Below, one piece after another: positions 20,942 to 31,140 of a stretch of DNA of 60,000 nt. The notes under the pieces are model-generated. The model was given only the letters and a program-made list of their open reading frames with translations, made no database searches and was not told the DNA's origin. The DNA is from Owenia fusiformis (taxonomy: Eukaryota; Annelida; Polychaeta; Sabellida; Oweniidae): assembly GCA_903813345.2 (NCBI GenBank), contig CAIIXF020000005.1, positions 12,343,375 to 12,403,374 on the forward strand, in the 5' to 3' direction. Made by a program: the position numbers and the translations under genes. Numbering within the stretch: the first letter of the stretch is position 1; each line of letters begins with the position of its first letter.

Positions 20942-22680
20942 AAAATGGCGTAGAATCTAAACCGGGGGTCGGATTGCAATTTTAATTTCAGATCCAGATT
21001 CCTGGGGAAATTCTACCCCTAATTCATAACTCATACTTTAAAATTGGAGAACTTTTTATTTTGACCTACATTTCGGACACCATATCTCAAAAGTGGGTCA
21101 AAAAACTTATTGACGGCAAAATGTTAACATTATTAGCACACTCTTTGCTACAAGTTTACAAAATTTCGGAGAATATCATTAAAGTGTAGTGTCAGAATCG
21201 CAAAATAAAAAAAACTATGAATTTGACCTAGATTTTGAACTAGGTATTTTGGTGTCCAAACTTTGAAGGAAAGTAGCTTTTGAGGTCCCCTTCTTCTATG
21301 GGCTTTCATTATGTTGAGCTGTACTCATTCTATATCTCGTATTTTTATACTTCAAAGAATTATTCGGTCCCATTGATTTAACATGGGGCACCAAATTTAG
21401 CGATTTTTGAGATTTCAAAACGCCATAACTTCAGAACAAGTAGTCGGATCGAAATTTAGTTTGCAGATCTAGATTTCTGAGAAAATTCTGCCCTTAATTC
21501 ATAACTCATACGTTAAATTTGGAAAACTTTTAACTTTGGCCTACTTTTCGGACACCGTATCTCAAAAGTGGGTCAAAATACTTTTCTTTGCCACCTGTAT
21601 ACAAAATTTTAAAGCAAATCATTTAAATATAGTGTCAGAATCGCAAAAATAAGGGAAAACTATAAATTTGACCTAGATTTTGACCTAGGCATTTTGGTGT
21701 CCAAATTTTGGAGCTAAGTAGCCTTCAAGGTCCCCTTCTTTAATAGGCTTTCATTATATTAAGCTGTACTCAGTCTATATCTCGTATTTTACACTTCAAA
21801 AAAATCTTTTTTCCCATTGACATAACATGGGGCACCAAATTTAGCGATTTTTGAGCTATCAAAACGACATAAATTCCAAACCAAAAGTCGGATTGAAATT
21901 TGGTTTGCAGATTCGGATTCCTGATAAAATTCTACCCTTAATTCATAACTCATACGTTAAATTTGGAGAACTTTTTAGTTTGACCTACTTTTCGGACACC
22001 ATATCTCAAAAGTGGGTCAAAATACTTTCTGACGGCAAAAGGCTAACACTATTAGCACACTCTTGGCTACATGTATACAAATTTTCGAAGAATATAAATA
22101 ATCTGTAGTGTCAGAATCGCAAAATTAAGGAAAAACTTTGAATTTGACCTAGATTTTGACCTAGGCATTTTGGTGTCCAAATTTTTATGAAAAGAAGGTC
22201 TTGTGGTCCTTTTCTTTTATGGGCTTCCATTATGTTTAGCTGTGCTTAGTCTATATCTCGTATTTTACACTTCAAAAAAATATTTTTTCCCTTTGAATTA
22301 ACATGGGGCACCAAATTTAGCGATTTTTGAATTTTCAAAACGCCATAACTTCTGAACCGGAAGTCAGATCGAAATTTGGTTTTCAGATTCGGAATCCTGA
22401 GATAATTTTCTATAAGACTGATATCCTGGACATTGGATTCGGTGAAATCTTTTTTGGACCTCGTTTTCGGACACTGATATCTCGAAATCGGTTTGAGATA
22501 CTAAAAAACTAAATCGACCCTAGGTTTTCTACTTTTTTATGAGGAACACAATGAAAAAAACCAGGATCAAAAATATTGAAGGACGACCGAGATAATGGGA
22601 AAAAGTGACAAAGTACTGGATTTGACCTAGTTCTTGACCTTTGACCTAGATAAAAATTTGACCTAATTTCCCATCATCCC
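20942..22680 (+). repeat. ~450-475-bp tandem repeat, four copies
   Basis: Copies start at 20942, 21417, 21861 and 22337 with AAAACGCCATAACTTC-like words, then AGTCGGATCGAAATT, TAATTCATAACTCATACGTT, CTACTTTTCGGACACC and TTGACCTAGATTTTGACCTA. The spacings are 475, 444 and 476. The fourth copy diverges after about 22450. A further copy lies at 24135-24450. Confidence 0.85.
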
Positions 22681-22798
22681 AGATACATTCCCTAGTTAAT
22701 CATGTAAGCAGCTTAAAGTAAGCTCTTCTAGTTGGTGAGAAATCTGGGAAGGAGGAAGAGGAAGAATAATAATAATAAAGAAAACTGGCAAAAGCAAT

Positions 22799-23050
22799 AG
22801 ACTCCAGATTTTCATCTGGAGTCTAATAATAATAATAAAGAAAACTGACGAAAGCAATAGACTCCAGATTTTCATCTGGAGTCTAATAATAATAAAGAAA
22901 ACTGACGAAAGCAATAGACTCCAGATTTTCATCTGGAGTCTAATAATAAAGAAAACTGACGAAAGCAATAGACTCCAGATTTTCATCTGGAGTCTAATAA
23001 TAAAGAAAACAGGCAAAAACAATAGACTCCAGATTTTCAATCTGGAGTCT
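22799..23050 (+). repeat. Hairpin plus AAT-microsatellite array, five units
   Basis: Five hairpins AGACTCCAGAT-TTTC-ATCTGGAGTCT start at 22799, 22859, 22916, 22970 and 23024. They are separated by (AAT)n, then AAAGAAAACTGACGAAAGCA. Spacings are 60, 57, 54 and 54 bases, so units differ by whole AAT triplets. The last loop has one extra A. The open frame on the minus strand is a product of this repeat. Confidence 0.92.
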
Positions 23051-23052
23051 AA

Positions 23053-23765
23053 TAATAGGATTTGCCCATACGCGTATAGAGGCTAATGGCTCTACGGGCG
23101 CTCTGAGGGCCTATAATGGTCGATTAAAGGTCGGGGAATCTAGGGAGGTAGTTGGGGAGAATGCCTGGCTCGTGCTTCGCGGATCCGTCGAGGTCAAAAA
23201 ATAGTCCTTCAAAAAATAGGCCTTCCAGACGTCTATATAGAGCTTTCGACGTAGATTCGAGCAGCGTACGTGTCGTTCTACATTCCGCAATCGTTAGTTT
23301 GACGAAGGGAATCGTTGTTTTAGAAATGCTCTAGTCATCGTTCGGGCCTATTTTCTTTCAAATGTCTGTTGTTCGCAGAGATACGTATACCAAGTGTATA
23401 CCAGGTGTCGTCTAGATATACGGCAACGGTGGCCCGTACGCGAACTTCAAACGCGTATATCTCGATAACTAATGGTCGGATTGAAATTTGGTTCACTGTT
23501 TTTTTAATGCTCGGAAAACTGTCTTTCCGACCAGCTAGTTTTCCTCCGATTCTGACTTCTTAAGGAGGCTCGAGAGGCCAAAATAGCGGAAATGCAGATT
23601 TCGACCTAGATTTCGACCTTTGACCCAGATGAGGATTTGACCTAATTTCCCATCAACCACGCCTAGCCCCCTAACAACGTGTATGAGTAGATTTATCCAA
23701 ATATCTCTCGTTGGCGAGAACGTGTGTGAGGAGGATTTTTGCTTTTTGCAAATACGAAAGCAAAA
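23053..23765 (+). repeat. CpG-rich diverged unit of the composite block
   Basis: Richer in CpG than its surroundings (TACGCGTATAG, CTCGTGCTTCGCGGATCCG). It carries ATATCTCGATAACTAATGGTCGGATTGAAATTTGGTT and 'TTTGACCTAATTTCCCATC' words shared with the ~450-bp units, and ends GTTGGCGAGAACGTG...GGAGGA, parallel to 22728-22757. No protein recognised. Confidence 0.6.
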
Positions 23766-23835
23766 ATCACTAGATTTGTGAAATTGAACAAGTTCAATTT
23801 AAGACTCCAGATTTATTTTACCTAGATAGATCAGT

Positions 23836-24060
23836 AAAGAGCTGAGTAAGTAACTGAGTAGGAAGCTGAGTAAGTAGCTGATTAAGTAATTGAGTAAGTA
23901 GCCGAGTAGCTAGCTGAGTTTGCAGCTGAGTAGGTAGCTGAGTAAGTAGCTGAGTATATGCTGAATAGGTAGCTGAGTAGGTAACTAAGTAAGTTTTGAC
24001 TTATTAAGTAATTGAGTAAGTAGTCGATAAGTAGCTGAGTAGGTAGGGAGGTAGAGTAGG
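23836..24060 (+). repeat. 12-bp tandem repeat GAGTAAGTAGCT, array 2
   Basis: Same unit as array 1, about seventeen imperfect copies. Confidence 0.85.
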
Positions 24061-24460
24061 GTATGTAGGAATTTTTGAAAGTATATTTGATCAATCTGCA
24101 TCGTGAATACTGGCAAGTGCGAATTTCAAACTTTAAAATAGCGTAGAATCTTAACCGGGGGTCGGATTGCAATTTTAATTTCAGATACGGATTCCTGAGA
24201 AAATTCTACCCTTGATTCATAACTCATACGTTCAATTTGGAGAGCCTTTTATTTTGACCTACTTTTCGGACACCACATCTCAAAAGTGGGTCAAAATACT
24301 TTCTGACGGCAAAAGGCTATCACTATAACCACACTCTTTGCTACCTGTATTAAAAATTTCGAAGCAAATCATTAAAGTGTAATGTCAGAACTGCAAAAAT
24401 AAGGAAAAACTATGAATTTGACCTAGATTTTGACCTAGGCATTTTGGTGACCAATATAAT

Positions 24461-25925
24461 TGAGTATGATTGAGCTGATAGGTATAACTCAATATGATTG
24501 ATTTGATTAAATGTAATTTAATATGACTTGATATAATTCCTTATGATGATGATAAACGACGACAGTAGACGATAATAATGATTATGATAGACAACGATGA
24601 TAGACAATCATTGATGATAATAGACAATTTTCGATTGGATCTTGTTAGTGAATGATATAATTGTAAGGAGTAGCCTTGATGGTCTTACGCGACATCTATT
24701 AGTAGAGTAAATTTTAGTCCTCAGTTTCACTAGACTATTGCAATATCATGTTTGTTTGTTTCTGATTTATAGATGTCATGTAAGTTCATTGAGGCCAGTA
24801 TGTTGAATTATGTGTATCCATTAATGGGTAGGATACAATGAATAAATTATGATTTTCTGTGACCTAATTCTTCCTGCCAATCTTAAATCCCCGAGGAAAC
24901 AAATAATTATACCGGCTTTCAACCCTAATTGAAAAGCCCATGATTATACTTGATATTTTTCTTTTGAATGAATCCTTATTACATTAGAACTAATCATCTC
25001 ATAAAATTTGTTGAATTTGATGTTAGTCTCATATTTAATCGGAAAAAAACAAAATAGATAATTTTCTAAAGAAGGTCAACTTTTTTACAAGAGTAATTTC
25101 CCCGGGAGTTTTAAGCGTAATGAGAGATTCCCTGATTACACTAAACGATATGAGATTCAAGTAGGCTTAGTATGGTCGCTTTCAAATGATTATTTTATTT
25201 CCTGCCTTACTCTGGATTAGGCTAATTAATTGATTAAACAGCCCATCGAGGTCAAAAGTATGTTACTCGGCTTTATTAAGTCGAAAATATTTTTAATTAG
25301 TAGATTCAAATTATAAAATTAATTTTTGTCAATTCCATGCTGGCTAACATCAGTAGCATTCCAGCATGCTCTGAATGGCTGGTGTATTCTTTATTTGTTT
25401 CATATTTGTGGATTTAGCTGTTTTGCTCAGTAAAACAAAGCGATACAGTTGTTGCGATAGAAGTTTGTTGTAAGGTAAGCTGTTTAGTTGTCTGATTTGC
25501 TTCATATCTATAAAGGTCAGGGTGCAGTTTGATGGAATTTCATGACCATGTGCTATTTTCATCTACATTGTCTAAGGGTCAATACAACGCACGTGGTATT
25601 TGTTTTGGTCATGGTATAGGAAAAGTAGTACTTAAAACACTAGTTTGCTACTTTGTATATGTATGGCACGTATATGTGTACATGTATTGACAATTAATGT
25701 TTGGTAATAGCTAGTAGGAGTGTCAGGGACCGCTGACAGATTATAATTTTGAACCAAAAAATTGTTTTATATTTTTGGCGGTCTCAGTAAATCAATGGGG
25801 TAATCAGGTCCTACGTGCTTTTTACAGGCCCAGAAATCAATGCTCGCTTATAAATGTAGCAAAATCTTTTTTCGTTCGTGGGATATTTTTTTCACCATAT
25901 AACCGAACGGGAAGTTTTTGAATAG
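24461..25925. other. No gene seen; low-complexity start
   Basis: 24480-24640 is GAT/ATA-rich (GATGATAGACAA-like words repeated). The rest is AT-rich without supported features. Confidence 0.4.
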
Positions 25926-25930
25926 GACTA

Positions 25931-26167
25931 CAGTTGGGGACATAAATAAATGACAGGTGGATTTGCTGAAGTGAGGATTTCCCATGTTAAAAATAAGAGA
26001 ATTTACAAGAGGCCATAAATCAGTGGATGAGATTATACAAAATGTAAAATATACAAATTTTAAGGGATATGTATCTAGACAATATTGGAAATTATGGGCT
26101 TTCAGACCACCATAATTAGGAAATGGTGATCGAAAATTGACCTGTCATTTATTTTTGTCCCCAACTG
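25931..26167. mobile_element. Tc1/mariner-type MITE, 237 bp, TA duplication
   Basis: The ends CAGTTGGGGACATAAATAAA and TTTATTTTTGTCCCCAACTG form ~29-base inverted repeats with one or two mismatches. TA dinucleotides flank it at 25929-25930 and 26168-26169. No coding capacity. Confidence 0.9.
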
Positions 26168-26280
26168 TACATGATCTGAATGGATGCGAGGATTCGATGG
26201 GCTGGGATTTGAGAAATTATGATTTGAACTTTGCCAATTTTACATGTATTCCAATGGGTGAAAAAGTAAGTTGCTTTCTA

Positions 26281-26805
26281 CCTAAGGATTTCTCCATCTA
26301 AAATGTCACTCGACTTTTTGGCAATTAAAAGTCCCTGCCTGCATTTAGTAGTCATATATTGTCATGTGCATAATTTTGAAACCATATCCTAATTATTTCA
26401 CAAACCCTTTGTTGATTCTGCCATAGTTTCCAATTTGTAAACAGCATTTAGCCTTTTTAATTGGGAACTTTTTTGAAATTTCCAAAATGGTTGCCATGTG
26501 ATTCCAGAATTAACATGAGTGTGACGTGACATCACAGTTGCTCGTTCCTAGGTAACAACAAGATCACAATTGCTAGTTTCTAGATAGCAACAAGATTTTT
26601 GATAAAATGGCACAGAATTACCCTGATTAACACCCTTAAAATCCGATTTTCAAAGAATATATTTGGAGAAACAATAAAAGGTAAGTGGAATAAATTAGAA
26701 GATGGTTTCAAGTTACCACAGAAGTCAATTTGAAACTCAAGAATGCTTTCTTTGACTCATAATCACAAAAAAGTCGAGTGACATTTTAGATGGAGAATTT
26801 CTTAG
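26281..26805. mobile_element. Inverted-repeat element of about 525 bp
   Basis: The 40-base arms pair nearly perfectly: CCTAAGGATTTCTCCATCTA then AAATGTCACTCGACTTTTTG on the left, and CAAAAAAGTCGAGTGACATT then TTAGATGGAGAATTTCTTAG on the right. No transposase seen. The target duplication is unresolved. Confidence 0.8.
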
Positions 26806-27165
26806 ATCTATATCTTTCCAGTTTCATTCTTTCACAAAGATGCATAAGTGTACCTAGACTATTAATTGAGGGTTGCGTCTCTAAAAATAAGAATCACATT
26901 CACAGGAGATGGATCTCATTCTGATTCACTCCATACACTGGCAAAGTAGTGCCTGAAACAAGGACAGTCGGCTGGTGACGGTAGAATTAAAATCTGTCGA
27001 CAGTTAAAATCAGCTGTCGTTGTCATGGACCAAATTTCCCGGGGAATAGAACACATTTAAAACAGTGTCACTTACTTTAGTTTCTGTAGTTTCATGCACG
27101 ACTTTTAGCAATCAAAGATTCCTACTTATTATTGTCTTCTTTGTCGTTCTATATCTATTCTGGGG

Positions 27166-27445
27166 TAGTTCAACAAGTTAAACCTAGTCTGGGCCTTATT
27201 TCTTATCTGACATATCTTGTGGCCCGCCCTAGGTTTAACTTCCGTGCCTATTCAGCCCTTGATGCAAAAAATTTAATGGTGGCCTATGGTATCGCATGAA
27301 ATTCCATGCGCGTTTAATTAATAACTGATTGTGAGAATTTGCAACAAATGAAAGCATAGCACGGAAGTTAAACCCAACCACGGCAACACGAACAATTCAG
27401 ATTAAAAAATGAAAGCCGTGGTATTGGGTTTAACTTGTTGAACTA
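27166..27445. mobile_element. Mutator-like MITE, 280 bp, 9-bp duplication ATTCTGGGG
   Basis: Perfect direct repeats ATTCTGGGG at 27157-27165 and 27446-27454 flank the termini TAGTTCAACAAGTTAAACC and GGTTTAACTTGTTGAACTA. Inner inverted pairs (GTTTAACTTCCGTGC / GCACGGAAGTTAAAC) make a double palindrome. A 9-base duplication points to Mutator-type transposition. Confidence 0.9.
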
Positions 27446-27807
27446 ATTCTGGGGTTGTGTTTCTTTTCCCCAATATGGGAAAACATTTTGAATTCAGAAT
27501 TTTCTGCCATCGAATAAGTAGGGCAATCTGCAGCAGTTTCGTTTTTGCTTCAATTCTTCGTGCATGCCTAATAGTTTGAAATAATTTACAAGTGCGCATG
27601 TGTGTTTGGAATTTAAGCCAATCAAATTATTCATTCTAAAGCGCATGAACTAAATTCCGAACCAAGAGGAACCGGCAAAGCCAGCTTTCAGTCGGGTGTG
27701 ATCGCCAATTTTTTTTTTTTTTTTCAGTCAATCGTGCGATTGTTGCATAAGGACGTCAAAAAGAATTGCTTTGAATTTTACATTATTTGATGCAACTTCC
27801 TTCATTA

Positions 27808-28172
27808 CAGTCTGTTACACTGCAGTTGAACCTGAAAAATAAGAAATCTATAGACCATTGTGCCATAATATATAGAAAAATATATTCATATTGCACACGA
27901 ATGACATTTGTATTTTAGTGTTAAGTGCAATAAGTCTGTGCCCTCTTGTAATTTGAGGTCTGTCCGCCATGTTATTTTTTGAGAATTAACATGGTAGAGA
28001 AGCATCGGTATATAAGAGGTTACAGACTTTATGAGCCAATTTACAAGCAATCCAACATAAACAAATTTCATTTGTGTGCAAATATATTTTTCTATATATT
28101 ATTGCACAATATTATTTAGATTTCTTATATCTCAGGTTTAACTACTTGCATTTGAAGCAGTGTAACAGACTA
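27808..28172. mobile_element. Tc1/mariner-type palindromic MITE, 365 bp
   Basis: It starts CAGTCTGTTACACTGC and ends GCAGTGTAACAGACT, TA on both sides (27806-27807, 28173-28174). Inner arms also pair (TATATAGAAAAATATATTC / TATTTTTCTATATATTA), so the whole insert can fold on itself. The minus-strand open frame inside is incidental. Confidence 0.8.
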
Positions 28173-28174
28173 TA

Positions 28175-28794
28175 GTGTCAGTTCTACAAATTGAGTTAGT
28201 TCATAGACATGTTGAATTTACAAAATTGTTTCTGAATTGTTTTAGTTGTCCTATCCTGAGTAGACAGATTCGCTGACTGAGGAACAGTTGAAACCTGGGC
28301 TCGTCAGTACAAGTTAAAGGGAACCAGACCAGAAAAAGGTATTTGTTTTTATTTTCGATGTTCATCCAGGATCTTGCACATGTTCAGAATTTTTGTATAT
28401 ACTATAGGATAGGCCATATTAGAACATGAATATAATTAATGCAAAGTTAATTTATGCCAATGGGAGTCTGACCCCTTACAAAAATCCTCCTAGTCAATAT
28501 TTTTGATTCTAATATGATTTGTGATGTCACAATTACTAGAACAATTGATTTATTGGTCAGACATCCACAACATTACATTATTACTTCTGTAGTGCTGTAT
28601 AATTGCTTTTAAATGTATCTCTCATCACCCTTGGCCATGTTCTATAGCCTTTTATCAAGAAAGTTGAAATTCTCCACAAATATGAATTTGCATTCAACTT
28701 ACGTTACATAATGCATAGATGTTACGGATAATGGGTTGACGATGTCATCCATGATGATGTCAAAGAATAACATCCATTAGATAGATTCATAATA
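28175..28794. other. No gene seen
   Basis: AT-rich intergenic sequence without a supported feature. Confidence 0.4.
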
Positions 28795-28799
28795 TGATC

Positions 28800-29295
28800 A
28801 CTAGTTACCTTCTTCTAAGGCCACTGTATTGTGGCCTTCCAGTACAGATATATTCCTGCATGAACAACTGGTCATGTCGTAATCATAAAATTTGAAATCA
28901 TATGTCCGCCATTTTTCCACATCACAATTTGAATTGCGAGTTTTGGTCTTATTACCTCACCAAAAATTCCAAAACACACATAAAGTGATCAGTGTATTAG
29001 TTCACATCTTCTGGATCGCTAACTTAGAATTTACAGCCAGTTACTAATGTCAGACGTTAACGACATTTCGTCCAGTTTTCGAACATCACCATTTTTCTTG
29101 GAGCCATTTTTTTTTAAAAATTTTAGACGAAATCCTGATGAAATCATGCCATATCTCATCAAGGAGCCGAGCTGGGTCCGGTTTGATTAATGATTTATTT
29201 ATCTGGCGATTTTTAAAATATTCAATAAATTTATGACATCACGGCCAGCTTTTTTCAAATAGAGTTCACAGTATTCAAGATGAAATCCCCTCACT
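28800..29295 (+). repeat. Dispersed repeat C, copy 2
   Basis: Paralogue of 6430-6890: TTCTAAGGCCACTGTATTG, CCACATCACAATTTGAATTG, GTTCACATCTTCTGGATCGC and ATGTCAGACGTTAACGACAT, in the same order and orientation. Confidence 0.85.
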
Positions 29296-29299
29296 AGCT

Positions 29300-30105
29300 T
29301 CATAATTGCGGCTTTCCCACCGTTATGTTCTATCAATTAACAAACAAACGTATTGTTTGCAATGTTTGCAACATTACATGAATTCACTACTAATCATTTA
29401 TCAGCACATTTATAAAAAGGTTATATGGATGTTACATGAAAATTTGTTTGACCTGCAAAACTCAACACCATCTAATTCCACCAGCTGTTGAAGTGTTTAC
29501 ACAGAAATTGATGACACGATTGCAGACAAGTCTATCTACCATTTAAGGGGTGTTAGGCATGGTACTATTGTGAAATTGAAACCAAATGGGTATTCGTTCT
29601 GGACATTACAAATTGACCTACATTTTCATTTCAACAAAAAGATGATGATATCTTATTGTTGTGAAGCCTACATGCCATGATAGTTTACAGAGTAAATTTA
29701 AAGGACAATTGATAACCCCCCTACATATAAATGATGCTGTCTGGGTTCTGGTTTTTCCAAAAGCAGATTAGAAATCTGACCCAATGTTTGACAGACACTG
29801 TAACATCCATATAGTAAGTCTAATTGTCCAATAAAATCAACTTTCTATCAGAATTTTATGTAATCCAAATACACATATTAAATATCTATATAATTGTGCT
29901 TCGTATCATCATAACTTATGCATTTATAGTGGATTGGGTAGTAACAAAAAATTTCCTTGTAAATGTCGATCCTAAAATGTCTCAAAATGGCCGCTGTAAA
30001 AACTGACAATTTTCATTTTAAAAAGTGTATAACTATTTTCATTCTGACATTGCGATCATATAACTATCTCATCATATAAGTACCCAGATCAATTTCTAAT
30101 TTCTT
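29300..30105. other. No gene seen
   Basis: AT-rich; short open frames at 29306-29491 and 29824-30006 have no recognisable features. Confidence 0.4.
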
Positions 30106-30110
30106 TTTTT

Positions 30111-30326
30111 TTTCTTCAACATGTATTGTAATTGTAATGTGATATCGGCTCTTGAATGGTGGGGGAAAGGGGGTATTAGACATTCTTTCTTTTCACGTTA
30201 GATCATGGTTTTGGGATATATGGGGTTTGTTTTTCTTGACTGGTATGCACTTAGAGTTTGCTTTTTCTTGCTAAGTTCCATTACAACTTTTGGTCCTTTC
30301 CCTTTGGCACATGTGCTTAAATATTT
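30111..30326 (+). repeat. Dispersed repeat family A, copy 2 (partial)
   Basis: CTTCAACATGTATTGTAATTG, GTGATATCGGCTCTTGAATGG-type words and the GGTCCTTTCCCTTTGGCAC end match copies 1 and 4. Confidence 0.75.
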
Positions 30327-30484
30327 ACTATGTCTCTAAGTTATTTGTTTCAAAACAAACACAACAAACATGTACAGCATGCTTTATTTTTCTTGTAAAT
30401 AATCATCAAAGTTTCATCGGACTGAATTGCTAAATAACTGAGAATTACCCATATGGTTGTCATGGTGATGACTGGACTCTAGAG

Positions 30485-31140
30485 ACCCTTGTAAAAACGT
30501 TAATTGAAAATATGTTATTTTAGTGATTTGCTTTCTTTTAGATGATTTTGTAAAAAATATTTTACAATGTATAAAAAGAATTTAAGTCCAAGACTCAGTG
30601 CAATGTGTAATGCACATTCCTTTCAGGCATTTTTCTTGATATTCCACATCTCATGCAAATATGGAAGGCAACACCTTTAAGAAATGATGATTCCACATTT
30701 CACTGAGTCCAGGGCTTATATTCTTAATTCATACATAGTTAGGCAAGATGTGTCTGATTCAAGCCGATTCCAAAATGGTATTTCATATAATTGTATTGCA
30801 TTATATAACCAAGAACTTAACCCAAGGTCACTTGTGGAATGGTTGTCAAGTTAACAACTTGGCTCTACAGATTGAAATTGATACTTTGCTAACTTGACCC
30901 TTGCAAAAAGATCATTGAATATATTCTTTTAGTGATTTTTTTTATCTTTTAGGTGATTTTGTCGAAAATATTTTGCAATGTGTGAGAGGAATTAAACCCC
31001 AAGACTCGTGCATTGTGGGGATTCTTTTCACTCAGGCATTGTTTCTTAAACTTTGCATTCCCATTGCCCTGTCATGCAAAGATTTAGTAATAACAACACT
31101 GATTCAGCACTGAGTCCAGGGCTTATATCCTTAATTCAAT
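30485..31140 (+). repeat. ~400-bp tandem duplication
   Basis: Two diverged units, about 30485-30725 and 30895-31140, share 'GACCCTTG', 'TTTTAGTGATTT', 'GATGATTTTGT..AAAATATTTT' and the end GAGTCCAGGGCTTATAT.CTTAATTCA. Confidence 0.7.

Larger units (their letters stand above)
20576..24460 (+). repeat. Composite repeat block of about 3.9 kb
   Basis: A module order repeats: (1) leader TAGATTTGTGAAATTGAACA then AGTTCAATTTAAGACTCC; (2) a 12-bp GAGTAAGTAGCT array; (3) ~450-475-bp tandem units; (4) 'TTTGACCTAATTTCCCATC'; (5) 'GGTGAGAA...GGAGGA'; (6) a hairpin/AAT array. The leader recurs at 23768, about 3.2 kb after 20576, starting a second, shorter round that stops near 24450. The open frames inside it are by-products of the repeats. 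Confidence 0.8.

Noticed and set aside
22696-23040. Minus-strand 114-codon frame with repeated MKIWSLLLSSVFFII
   Set aside because: It comes entirely from the hairpin/AAT array; codon periodicity follows the 54-60-bp unit.
22799-23050. CRISPR-like array of regularly spaced hairpins
   Set aside because: The 'spacers' are nearly identical AAT-rich linkers, not unique sequences, and the genome is that of an animal.
23882-24172. Minus-strand frame rich in SATYSATYS
   Set aside because: By-product of the 12-bp GAGTAAGTAGCT array.
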